A stretch of DNA of 64,000 bases from Panorpa germanica (lineage: Eukaryota > Arthropoda > Insecta > Mecoptera > Panorpidae), in NCBI GenBank assembly GCA_963678705.1, contig OY783210.1, positions 13,579,331 through 13,643,330 on the forward strand, given 5' to 3'. The translations under genes were made by a program, and so were the position numbers. This document shows, one piece after another, positions 35,776-47,236 of this stretch. The notes below the pieces were generated by a model that had not been told where the DNA came from, ran no database searches, and saw only the letters and a list, made by a program, of their open reading frames with translations. Position 1 is the first letter of the stretch; each line of letters begins with the position of its first letter.

Positions 35776-36930
35776 GAAATTTATTTTTTCTTTCTTCCCC
35801 TGTAAGATATTTATCACGTCTCTTAATGTGCTCTAATTGTTGTGTTCTTTGCCACCAGTATTACTGCCCCTATTTTCATTTCCTAGTCTAAACCTCGCAA
35901 TCATTTTCTTTTCCCGACATTGGCATTGATTGTCCCGACATTCATTTCAACCGTAATTAACTATATCACATGCGATGCGTCTGTATGCGATGAATTGTTT
36001 ACACGATAAAGTGCTTTACCGTATTAGGATGAAATTATCCATAGTATACCGCGCCACTGGTGACAAAAAGTCTGATAATATTATGTGTAATACTTTTGCC
36101 AAAAACGTTTTAAGAAAGTATCCATTCTAAGAATTACTTAAACTGATAAAATCTTTAAAATGCAATATTCTAAGTGCACTCGAAAAGTGACGCCAATTCT
36201 TTTTTTATTATATATTCTAATTCTGGTGAAAACTTAACAATTTAATTTTATGTCTATGGGTCCTGTACAGTTCAATATACTCGTTCAGCTAATTTATTCG
36301 AGTCGTTATATTGAGTAGGTGAAAGAAGTTTCTTCTATGAAGCCCATAGAAATAAGAATTATTGTTTTCTCAAAAGTAACACATCTGAAAAGCACATTAA
36401 ACGCTTGTAATTGGGTGGTTTCACTATAACTCATGCATTGTACATAAAAAAATACTCGAAAAATGCGTTAGACGCCTCTTTCTTAGGCTAACGCTGCACT
36501 ATGATAGAAATAATTATTTGAGCGGTGTGCTTGCAGTAGTTTTAATATGTTAAATATATTCTGGTGTAGAATTCCGAGTATAAACTAGTAGATGTTACTG
36601 AAGAGGTTACTTAAACATGACTGATTCAAAATGTGATTCGTTCCAATGGGGTATGAATGCATAAAAGAGACAAAGCGTGATTATTCAGAATAAACCGAAA
36701 TGATAACATGGCTTGTGATCTATTGAAGTCTATGAATACTATTGGTGTTGTTATGAAAAACAATTGCAAGCCTCAGCTGTTGTGTTAAACAAAAACAGAA
36801 CAAATAGCTTGTAATTATGATAATAAAACCTGCATATTATGAATGATAAAATTTAAATAGAATATAAAAAATAATTAAAAATTTAAAGAATTACAAAATT
36901 AACTAAGCACTAACGGGCATAAGTGCAAAA
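35776..36930. other. No gene seen
   Basis: AT-rich, no shared repeat recognised. Confidence 0.4.
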
Positions 36931-37149
36931 TTAGGCACGAATTATTTCGAAACAAATACGATTGTGAATATGTGGGGATTTGTATTCCTCAGTTGTAAAA
37001 ACAACTGAATCCGTGCAGTGCCGTGCCAATCCAACGTTAGCTCCGATTCCCGTTGTTCCTGGTTTTGTAGAAGAGGGAGAATCAGACTCAGGATTCGCAT
37101 TACAGTAAGACCCTTCATGAATTGAATAGTTCACAATGAATATGACCAT
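36931..37149 (-). CDS. Weak candidate small protein, unidentified
   Basis: An open frame of 72 codons whose 36970-37120 part is markedly less AT-rich than its neighbours. It reads MVIFIVNYSIHEGSYC at the start, then a Ser/Thr/Pro/Gly-rich middle (ESDSPSSTKPGTTGIG) and ends ICFEIIRA. Four cysteines. No domain is recognised and no splice sites are evident. It may be a gene fragment or chance. Confidence 0.25.
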   Translation of the reverse strand: MVIFIVNYSIHEGSYCNANPESDSPSSTKPGTTGIGANVGLARHCTDSVVFTTEEYKSPHIHNRICFEIIRA

Positions 37150-37470
37150 AATGTGAACATCAATAAATTTACTTTTTTTTAATTCCTTTTAATATAATTT
37201 GATATTATTGTATTAACATAATTTATAACTTAATATATAACTGTGGGAACTATTAGGGGAGAAGAACAAGCATAGCTTCACCGAGACCACCACTTAGACC
37301 CTTTAATTTTTTTCAAAGGGCTATATTTTTTAAATTAAATTAGTTATGCCCGCTCCAAGATATGGGACTTTGTACTTTATTTGTTTGCTGATAGATTTGG
37401 TTTTCAGAAATAGTCCTTGAAAAAATCTTGAAAGTTAACGGGCACACTTAAAGTTATTAAGTATATGCTT
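37150..37470. other. No gene seen
   Basis: AT-rich, nothing supported. Confidence 0.35.
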
Positions 37471-37599
37471 TCAGCCCCATTCCCACTCATTGTTTTTAGT
37501 TTTAATTTAGGGATTTAACCTAAATTGTAATTTTAAATTTCTGAAATCATGCGTCAGTAATATACATTATTTTGTAATAATTACTATCTTTATTTAATA

Positions 37600-38849
37600 C
37601 TAGCTGTCCCGGCCACGCGTTGCTGTGACTAACGTTTTTGTCATATTACATTACATAGCGCCATCTATTAAATATTTACTCAATCTAGTCAACAGATTTC
37701 GATTTACTCAACAGAATATTTACTCAATCTAGTCAACAGATGTCGCCATCATCGTCGCCCGATGTCATATGTCATATACAGATAATTAATAGACAAATAA
37801 TTAGCAATAAGATAAATAAATTGAGATGTAAGCTATCCTATCTTTCAAGTTGGGTCAAACTGCACACGGTGTACAAATTTCATTAAAATCGGTTAAGTAG
37901 TTCAGGAGTCCATAGCGGACAACACAGTGACACGTAATTTATATATATTAAGATAAGATAATCTTCATAAAAACAAAAAAGTGTTATTATTGTGTAACTA
38001 AATACTATCCTAAAACAAATAAAGTACCTACTATATAGAAAACAACTACAAAATGAAACTGTGTTTAAAAAGTAATATTACGATGATAATTATATCGCAT
38101 AAACAAATTAGCGCTGCATTCAACCGTTCAGTAGGGAGCCGACCGCGCGAGTGACCCGCGCGGCATGGTATCTCGTTGAGCTACACCCCCCTCCCGGCTT
38201 GCCCGCAAGCACCGCCTCTCTCCCGCCGCGCCGGCCAGCGCAGAGAGCGAGTTGGTTTTGTTTGGGAGTTATTTATCATTGTAATCTTTAAAGTTTTTTG
38301 TTGAAATACCATAAAAACGGTTTTTGTGAGTTAATCTTAAAAGATAGACATATACTATCGCGAAATGTTTTTTAGATCATTAAAAGAGCTATTATTCTTT
38401 AATACATATTTTTTGTGTATCTTGAACCGTTTTCACGGCGCACGCAACGGAAGGCTTCAAAGATGAAATAATTTCTCCCGTTTTTTACACATTTACCACT
38501 ATATCTTTGCTCCTATTGGTCGTAGCGTGATGTTATATAGCCTATAGCCTTTCTCGATAACTGGACTATCCAACACAAAAAGAATTATTCAATTCGAACC
38601 AGTAGTTTCGGAGATTAGCGCGTTCAAACAAACAAACTCTGTCGCTTTATAATATTTCTCCCGTTTTTTACACATTTACCACTATATCTTTGCTCCTATT
38701 GGTCGTAGCGTGATGTTATATAGCCTATAGCCTTCCTCGATAACTGGACTATCCAACACAAAAAGAATTATTTAATTCGAACCAGTAGTTTCGGAGATTA
38801 GCGCGTTCAAACAAACAAACTCTGTCGCTTTATAATATTATAGTATAGA
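37600..38849 (+). repeat. Inserted composite repeat with GC-rich core
   Basis: Starts ACTAGCTGTCCCGGCCACGC, a start type common in insect dispersed repeats and close to family D. It has an internal end (TTTATATATATTAAGATA near 37938), a GC-rich island at 38110-38260 and two 183-bp tandem units (38471-38653 and 38654-38838). It ends TATTATAGTATAGAT. The CG-rich island has no sustained open frame. Confidence 0.6.
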
Positions 38850-38873
38850 TAAATTATTGTATTTAATATAACT

Positions 38874-38911
38874 AGCTTTTGAAATATGAATATATTCATA
38901 TTTCAAAAGCT
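38874..38911. repeat. Perfect 38-bp palindrome
   Basis: AGCTTTTGAAATATGAATA followed by its exact inverse complement with no spacer. It lies within the resumed right part of the interrupted TIR element. Confidence 0.8.
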
Positions 38912-39084
38912 GAAACTTACATTTTAGGTTAAAACCTTAAATTAATACTAAAACTCAGTGAGTGGTAATGAGGGTTTAGACCTAGATTAGACCTTATTAT
39001 AAAATGAACCTTATTCACTGTACAATATTCATATCAGACGATTTGAAATGTGACTCGGAATAAAAGCAACATTATTTTTCAGAC

Positions 39085-39715
39085 AATGGGCTTGTGTCCT
39101 ATGTCTTAATTTCTATAAAAGTGTACTATATATTGATAAAGTGGGTTACTAGAATCTCAAATGTTCAATTATTTTTTAATAACTCCTTATATGTTAAGAG
39201 ATATTAACAATTAAAAAAGTCGTTTTGTCTCTTTAATTATTAAAGGGATTCAACGTTGTACACATTCCAAGTGCATGTGGCATCACAACCCTCGTGTAAG
39301 GTTACTAACCTCATACATCTCTGCTATATGTATTTATATATCAAAATTTCAAATATTATTTACAGCTATTTCAAGGAACAATCATATTTCAATATTATGT
39401 CTGCCTTAGCAGGCTCAAATAAAATAAAAACCCTTTATTCTTAGATTTGACTTGATTATTTGACTACCAACAGCTACAAAACATTACCACAGCACTGACC
39501 TACTCAACAAATAACTGACGTTAAAATGCATTTCACGTCATACAAATATGGCCGACCATTTCTAGCGCTAAAACTACAATTCAAACTTTTTATTGCTATA
39601 TCTCCGTCAATATTTAGATATTTAATAAAATAGACACACTACTACACATTTATTAACATCAATTTCAATTTACAATTGAAAAATCGACCACTAAAAAATG
39701 AGGACAAAAGCCCAT
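39085..39715 (+). mobile_element. Family A element, copy A5 (full length)
   Basis: From AATGGGCTTGTGTCCT to GAGGACAAAAGCCCATT. The right side is followed by AA (giving TTAA), the left is preceded by AC, so a TTAA duplication is not preserved. Confidence 0.85.
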
Positions 39716-40900
39716 TAAATCCTTGATAATTTTATTTCTTTTTCACATTGGTAATATTAATGTCTGCAGCGATTGTGATTCTTCTTTAAAGGTTTATAGT
39801 TTAAATACCTTTAGTAAGCCAATAATAAAATGTATAGGAATATAGATCGTTCGTTGTTAGTAGTAGTAGGAAGTTCCTGGTAGACATGCATGGCACAAGC
39901 TATTACCGACCGATACATTCCCCTACTACATGGGCTCAAAATGGGCTTCACTTGTATTCCAGCACACTAGAGACTATATTTGTTTAAAGGAAAAGGCGCC
40001 TTTGGCCGAAAGATGTATCTTTTATTCAGAAAAAAATCGCTTCTAATAAAGTAGGTGCCAGTAGCTTTGTGACGTCACGTGCAATCTAAAATATAAAAAG
40101 AAGTAAATGTTAGACAACATCTAAAAAAAGTTAATTACTTCAAAACATTTTTTGAACAAATTTTTTTTTCGTATTAATTAAAAATGTGACGTCATACTAA
40201 AAGGTAGGGTTTAGCAAAATGTAACAAATATGGTAACATATAGCAATAAAATAGACCGCAGTCTTTAGCTGGGAGTATATCTTATTATAACTAACACATA
40301 TATTTTAATAATTATTTTCATATCGGTTCTACATACATACAACAATCCACATAATATTTAATCCCAACCAATTTAATATAATTTTTTATTATTATTTTTT
40401 TTAATATGTATAATAACATGTTTCATTTCAAGCCCGCATGTATCTTAAAAGAAATCTACGTATTGTAATTGGCTTAAACGGACTAGACAAGTAAAGGGGC
40501 ATAGTGCCAGTAATACACTACATACGAGTGCATATAACAAATTTAAAATACTCACGATCAGTTAGCATTTGGAAGGCCAAGCGGAAAGCCACAACAATTT
40601 AACTATCTATTCTTCATCTGTAATATACCTTAGATATGTATATGCCAGTGTATTGTGAAAATAGAAATTTAATAATATAAATATAAACCTTTCTCTATGG
40701 AATGCAATTAGCGAATAATTGCAAAAAGTTTATTAGTGTGCTAGTTTTGTGTTTGTGTTAATTTGTGTGTAAATAATATGTCGAATAGTGTATATAAGGA
40801 TAACAATCGTATAATATTGTGTTAGGTAAATAACAAATAATGATAAATATAAATAATTATATTTATGATATTAAAAGACTTGAATAGGATAGCGAAATAT
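39716..40900. other. No confident gene
   Basis: AT-rich. 39850-40030 is GC-richer without a coherent frame. 40640-40825 has the look of a 5' UTR ending at a donor (TTAG|GTAAATAAC), but nothing else supports it. Confidence 0.35.
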
Positions 40901-41548
40901 GTGCACTAGAGTGGCCCTTACTTATTCTTGGTGAAAATTATTTTTGAGATTTTTTATTGCGGCACCCCTCAGTTTGGTTCCATTGCATGAAAAAATAATA
41001 GGTGTAAAATTTCAGATCAATCGGATAATGGGAAAGGGTGTCCCAAGAGCCCGGAAAGTTATATAATCCCATACATTTTTTAAAAAATTTATTTATTTTG
41101 CGAAATAATAATTAAATACATTATACTATATTATTTTATTATACACTTTTCTATGTATAATAAATATTTTGTAAAATAAATATATAAAATCGTGATTTTG
41201 TAATTTTTCGATTCTCGTGGATTTATAGTAAAGGAACTGATTTTCACGTATTTCTCGAAAATTGTTAGTTATACGAGAAAAAGTAATAGATGATTAAATA
41301 TGTATTTTTATTAGATCTACAACTTTTGCGTAATAAGTTTTTGCATAAAATTAATATTTCTCAAGATATAAGAATTTTAAAAGAAAAATCTGTGATTTTT
41401 CAATTTTCGAGGCTCTTGGTCCACGTTTTCCCGTTATCCGATTGACCTAAAATTTTACACAGATCATTTTTTTAGGCATTGACACCAAATGGGAGGGTGC
41501 CGCAAAAAAAATTTTAACTTTGAAAATAAGTGCCACTCTAAAGCGCAC
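40901..41548. mobile_element. Foldback element F
   Basis: Long inverted repeat: left arm 40901-41060, right arm 41400-41548. Ends are GTGCACTAGAGTGGCCCTTA and, inverted, GTGCGCTTTAGAGTGGCACTTA. Arms share TTGCGGCACCC and TCAATCGGATAA. The spacer is AT-rich and non-coding. Confidence 0.7.
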
Positions 41549-42200
41549 TGTGTTTTATATAACAAACGCCGGATACTATTATTGTTAATGCATGTACATA
41601 TCTACAACAGACATACTTATTTGCATTTCTACCAGCACGCATTTGTATTTTACGGTGATTTCTATTACTAAGATCATATTTGTCGAGCAATTGTGTCACA
41701 ATATTAATTTTATTACGGATAATTAAGTGTTGCATATTTTAAATTAAAAAAGGAAGTTATGTACACAATATTTTAAATTAAAAAAAAACTAACATTTATC
41801 TAACATAACAAAAGTTATATGTTATCTAAACCAGTTTACCCCATATGTAACGTTTTGTGAATTATTTTACTGGTTTTAAAAAATAATTCTACCCATTTAC
41901 GAATTAACATATTCATAAAACTTCTTAAGAACACATTTTTGAAGATTATAAAATATTAAGAAGTCAGTTTTAAGGACCAAAGGCTTTTGGAATAGCTATA
42001 AAATAATAAAGTAAGATCTTTTTAGATAAATATTACTTGGTTTTGATTAAGTAAAATATTACAATAATTTAACATAACGTTTTCGGTTTTTTAAAATATA
42101 AATGAAGTTAGTTATGATTTAAAAACGAAATATGATGTCATTTTGGTCAATGTCAAGATGTTACCCACAAAGAGACATGAATTCGTGCTCAAAAAACAAT
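41549..42200. other. No gene seen
   Basis: AT-rich, no feature. Confidence 0.4.
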
Positions 42201-42204
42201 TTAA

Positions 42205-42818
42205 GGTGAAACAATACTTGGTCATTTTTGATTCGCGAAATATAGATGGTGATACTATGCAGTAGGTTAAATATTATTAAAAAAACCATGTTTTTTTATG
42301 TTTAAATCGTTTTATGTAAGTAACTATAAACGCGAATCAAAATCTAAAGCTGCAATTAGTTAGATGAATAACGTATCTACATTTTAAGCTTTCTTCCACT
42401 GACTTTTAATGAGTTGGAACCACAAAAATAAGTTTTGAAAATGACTGGGATATTATCGAATACTCTATATATTTTTAAGTCTTAAGCGTAAGTTTGAGAA
42501 CCATAGTAAACGTTTTAAAATTATGACAAACCCTTAGAAATATTAACAAGCATATAAAAATTGGAATTTAACTAGAAAATATCGCAATATTCATTTTCAA
42601 AAGTAATTTTTGCGGTTCCAACTCATTAAAAGTAGCTTAAAATGTAGATATGTTATTCATCTAACTAATTGCAGCTTTAGATTTTGATTCGCGTTTATAG
42701 TTACTTTTATAAAACGATTTAAACAAAAAAAACATGATTTTGTTGTTAATATTTAATCTGCTGTATAGTATCGCCATCTATATTCCGCGAGTCAAAAATG
42801 GCCAAGTATTGTTTCACC
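42205..42818. mobile_element. Foldback element E flanked by TTAA
   Basis: Arms 42205-42446 and 42594-42818 are close inverse complements over ~230 bp, separated by ~150 bp. It starts GGTGAAACAATACTTGG and ends with the inverse. TTAA is exact on both sides (42201-42204 and 42819-42822), as for piggyBac-type mobilised elements. No coding capacity. Confidence 0.8.
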
Positions 42819-42912
42819 TTAACTAAAAAACATTTTATGGAATACAGTAATATATATGAATAGAGTGTATTATACTCGTATACATCAAATAAACACAAAA
42901 ATAATAGACCAG

Positions 42913-43288
42913 CCCAGTAAACATTTTGAAGTAAATTCTACTTAATTTCTATTACGTATCATGAATTTTTTGTCTGGAACGTGTTCGTTTTCTATTCAGT
43001 CGTTCAAAGGAAAGGTCCTTTTTATGAGCTACAGACATTGCAACGACGGTTCACTGCTGAATTAAAAGCGGAGTAGGTTTATGATTTATGACCGGATAAT
43101 AAAAATATACCCATGTGGGAAAGAAACAGAAATACTTAATGAATGATGTTGGAAAAAGAAAGAATATTATTATGAAAAACTAACACAAAATCTGTGACAG
43201 GTAGAGAACTTGTAAAGCGTTAGAATAGAATTGTACGAGTGACTCGAACATCACCAAATAGGACACTTCACCAAATTGTTTACTGGGA
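42913..43288 (-). mobile_element. Family B element, internally deleted, inverse
   Basis: Ends CCCAGTAAAC and GTTTACTGGG. Aligns inversely with the two outer parts of the copy at 47237-48365; the middle ~750 bp is missing. Confidence 0.75.
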
Positions 43289-44079
43289 GTAATAATAACA
43301 CCGAAAATTAAATCATATCCACTAGTGCTCTACTTTTATAGTCCTGGATAAATTTCCTTCTCCAGCTGGAGCATTTACATTTATATTTTATGTCAACAAG
43401 GATGCAACACCTGCAAGTCCTTGAAGGAACTGTAAGACGTATTGGTACTGCCATCTATGATCCAAGAGTTGAAATAAGACTACTACCATTCATAGATGGA
43501 AGTATTCATTTTTTATTTCACAAATAGTAAATGCATCTTTTAAATGTTACATTCTTTTTTAAATAATTGATAAGCTATCTTTTCATAATTGATAAATAAT
43601 TATTTATAATAATCTCTAAAGTAATTAAATTAACTTTAAAATTTATAATGGTTTTTTTTTATTCAGCCGTTACATGAAATTGCTAGAAATTTATGTTGTT
43701 AATTAAAAAAAAACTAATTACACTAAATCTGTGTCAAAAACTAGGACATTCGTTGACCGAATGAGCAACGAATGAGGCGTGACCGACTCTGTGACCACTT
43801 CATTACAGATGGCTGGTTCTTTAAAAGTGAAATTAGCTAATAACAATTTTTTCTTGTTTTCTTAATGGGTGTTCTGTGTCATATAATATGCACTACTTAC
43901 CAAGATTTACATAGCGTATAATACTTAGTTTTGCGTGGTAATTTTATTGTCAGATAAATAAATATGGTGAATAAGGAGGAGGTATAATATGTCAAGAATG
44001 TCTATTATAATGAATCACCCAGTAAATATTTGTGTGAAATGGCATTCCTGCCAAGAAATGAATTTTACTCAGATTTCAG
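43289..44079. other. No confident gene
   Basis: 43402-43527 is open on the + strand (MQHLQVLEGTVRRIGTAIYD onward) for 41 codons and looks protein-like, but no homolog is recognised and no splice sites support it. The rest is AT-rich. Confidence 0.3.
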
Positions 44080-44512
44080 ATAGATATTTTAGTAGAGATA
44101 AAATTCCATATTTATTTCACCAGAACAGCATAGAAAAAGAAACAAGATATATCTCTCTCTGTTACATTTTAATGGTTTATTTGCAACTTCATTTACGGTA
44201 CGGTAGTAGAAATATTATTTTTTTCGCGGCGAAAATAAAGCCTAGCTGTTTAGAAATCCCACTTGAATCACTGCGTCTTCTTTTAAGGTATTCATGTACC
44301 TTAGTTTATCTTCATTAATATTTGTCATCTTTGTGCTTGTTAACTTTTATAAAACATCCCCGGGGCCTCGCAAAGATCTGCTGCCCGGAGCCTCGCAATG
44401 GTTAAGGCCGCCCCTGAAACCGGTGAAATCAAATTGAATTGTTTCATGACAAAAAAATCATATACATTTTCAATATGATGTCAAAATAACTCCAAAATGT
44501 TTACAGGGTAGG
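44080..44512 (-). mobile_element. Family H element, copy 3, with foreign insert
   Basis: The outer parts (to ~44210 and from ~44425) match 18238-18652 inversely, ending GTTTACAGGG. The ~210 bp between is not family H: it contains TTTTTTCGCGGCGAAAATA and CGGAGCCTCGCAATGG, related to 56570-56600. Confidence 0.5.
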
Positions 44513-45364
44513 GAAGTGAATCACCCTGTATACGTACAGATGTACATATATGTCTATGCGCAATTGCGTATAACATATTAAAATTAAATTTAATATTAAA
44601 ATCTATTTCATAAACGACTATACCACATATATGAGATTAATGTAATTAAGAATTTTAATTATGAATACTTAATTACATTAAGTAGATTAAGGAATTCATA
44701 ATATCATTAAGTTTGTCATAAACGATGAATCAATGTTTCAACAATCAACAATATGGCTCCAAGTCAAGAAGTGAATAAGTAATATAAAATTCCCATAAAC
44801 AGGGTGTTTAGTACATCGATGTCAATCTTGAACCGATCTGTATGTGTCGTAGTTCCAATCTCGAAGGTCTAAGGGTTTAGTGTCCAATGTCCCGTGTATT
44901 GCATTAGCCTTTCAGACACGTGTCCATAAGTCCCAAATCAGCATCCCTGAAGAATGGGCACCTTTATGTCTCTGCATGATATCCTACATAAGCCTGGATT
45001 GAAGTACAGCGATGTAATGGAAATATTCATAGAGCCAAATAGTTCTAACATTAATTTATGTAATATTAACTTCATTTTTAAAGTTTTAATAGTACAAATT
45101 CTTTAAACGTGTGCGACAACATAGCTTTGCATTACAAAAGGGTCGATGTTAAAATAAAAGAATGTTGCGCCTTAATGAGTCAAAAATTAGTGCGCTATTT
45201 TTATTACAAAGTATTAATAGCATAATTAGTATACAATAATTCTCTCGTAAAAATATGAACATAGAAATCTAATTCAGATGTTTATTATGATTTCAATTAT
45301 GTATGTATTCGAATTGTATTGCCTTATAAATAAACAACATAACTATACTATGTATAAGCATATA
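44513..45364. other. No gene seen
   Basis: AT-rich; a less AT-rich block at 44810-45010 has no sustained frame. Confidence 0.35.
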
Positions 45365-46102
45365 CAGTGGCGCATTAGTCTTGCATTTCTGGAGGGCCCA
45401 GAACAGAAAATGTTAGGCTTGTGAAATTATGGTTTAAATATTTTTCTTCTCGACAGTCAATTTTGTGCATATTATTGAACAACAGTCATTCGGTATACTG
45501 ATTGAAATACTGAATCATCCTCTCTTGCAGCAACAAACAATCTGCATTTAATGTTCTTTTCGATGTATAGATGAAGCCAATTCATCTATGTCTGATTCGT
45601 CGTCTTTCAATAAAAGCGTATGCTATAATCACATCTTCTTCATCATTTGACATTTTCCCAATGAAAAAACGTGCTCTCTCAATACTAAACTTCAGAAAAA
45701 TGACCTTATTTGCAGCTTGCATGAAGCTTGTATAACGTTACGTGGACAGAACTAATATGCATAATACGTCTGGCTTCATTTGTAGCTTGCATTCTACCTA
45801 CTAATGAAGCTGTCGTGAACAGTAGCCCTTTTGTACTTACTTTTAAAACTTATCATTACTATTTTATATTTACTTTATTTAAATATAACTTTAAACCACA
45901 GTAAAAACTGTATTATTTTTCGTGAAATAATAAAATACACCTAAATTACGAAAATATCACACGGTCATTGCAACAAGCTGTAACAAGACACCTGCAAATA
46001 ATAATTAAGTAATGAAATTACAATAATATTTTTGCTAGATGCCCCGCACTAGTTACTATTTAATATTTGCTACAGGCACTACACTGGCCTAATGCGGCAC
46101 TG
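45365..46102. mobile_element. hAT-like element with perfect 8-bp target duplication
   Basis: Ends CAGTGGCGCATTAG and, inverted, CAGTGCCGCATTAG. AGCATATA flanks it on both sides (45357-45364 and 46103-46110). 8-bp duplication with CAGTGGCG-type ends fits the hAT superfamily. Inside, on the - strand, fragments in shifted frames read MSNDEEDVIIAYAFIERRRI and CRLFVAAREDDSVFQ, resembling the N-terminal part of PIF/Harbinger transposases; the frames are broken. Confidence 0.75.
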
Positions 46103-47236
46103 AGCATATACGCTTGAAAAGTTATTTCAGTCGCGTTAGAACGAGTACTTATCTTCTAGCATTGCTAGTATATATATTTATACAACGTAGTGGAGTGGGC
46201 GATCAAATTCTTATCAAATAATGCACTGAAGAACTTGCTACACATGCTAATATAAATACTGATTGCATTTCGAGTGCATGTTCCTAATAATAATAACTAT
46301 AACTTTAGTATTTCTTTATAAACAAACCGGCGATAACAAATGCGGACGATGAAAACGAATATGATGGACTCGGATCTCAATCGAGCATGCTCGCGATTCC
46401 TAATACACGGCCGGTACAATTAACAAGCAAATTTGTGTGACTTCTTAATAACTCCTTAGCACTATTTAGATCTATCAATGAGTAAGCGAGAAGAACGTAT
46501 ATGTGGTTAGTATGCGAAACAAGATACATGAGCGAGATAGATGTAAACCATAAATTAAAACAAACTATGTTAAGTAACATTCTCACTCACTGCTTTAATT
46601 TAATTTTGTATTTTGTATTTAATTTAAATTGTTTAGCATATGACAATTCGCGTAGTCATTCACAGTACCATTTTTAATTTAGTTTATTTTTTAAGTTTTC
46701 TTAGTTTTTTAGAACCTTACAAGGTCCAATGTTTTAAATTAAAAATATTAAATTAAGAAAAATTATATTATAATATATAACCTCTAAAATGTGACAATCT
46801 GTCAAATGCAATTTATATTTAAAAGAAATTTATTGTCAGGTTGTCAAAAATAAAGAAATAAAAACAATTTCTATTACTAATTGTTATTAAAAACAGCAAT
46901 TTTAATTATTTCACCTTCAATTTTGTCCCATTGTCGAACTGCCAAAATTTATATTACTAAAGTAGCATGCACACCAACTAAATTAACTAAACTCAAATTA
47001 AAACACGAATGTAACAAGGAATGCCTATTATGAAAACCTGAAATCTAGTGAGTGGGAATAAGGCTTTATTAGAATAGAATATTTTTCCCACTAGTGTTTT
47101 AATTTTCGTTTTATTTTTATTTTTCAGTTGAAATAATGGTGGTAATATGCGCAATAATTTTCTGCATATGTTTTAATTTTAATTTAAGTTTTTGTTTTAT
47201 ATTTTAAACTTTCTAAATTCAGTCTGCGTCTAACCT
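46103..47236. other. No confident gene; TTTGACA-like motifs
   Basis: AT-rich. TGTCAAA at 46800 and TTGTCAAAA at 46848 echo the promoter motif but no gene is visible beside them. 47030-47090 has a single TIR-like end (AGTGAGTGGGAATAAGGCTT) of the element at 54545-54745. Confidence 0.4.

Larger units (their letters stand above)
37471..38980 (+). mobile_element. TIR element interrupted by a later insertion
   Basis: 37471-37598 and 38850-38980 together match the uninterrupted element at 54545-54745. The outer ends resemble CATTCCCACTCACTG and its inverse CAGTGAGTGGGAATA. The join TTTATTTAATA / AAATTATTG is continuous in the 54.6-kb copy, so 37600-38849 was inserted here later. Confidence 0.65.

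Noticed and set aside
39256-39444. 62-codon frame, with a related one at 55399
   Set aside because: Both lie inside family A elements and differ between copies by frameshifts, so they are not conserved coding regions.
44041-44318. + strand frame starting 43989 as a gene
   Set aside because: It runs through a family H element and its insert.
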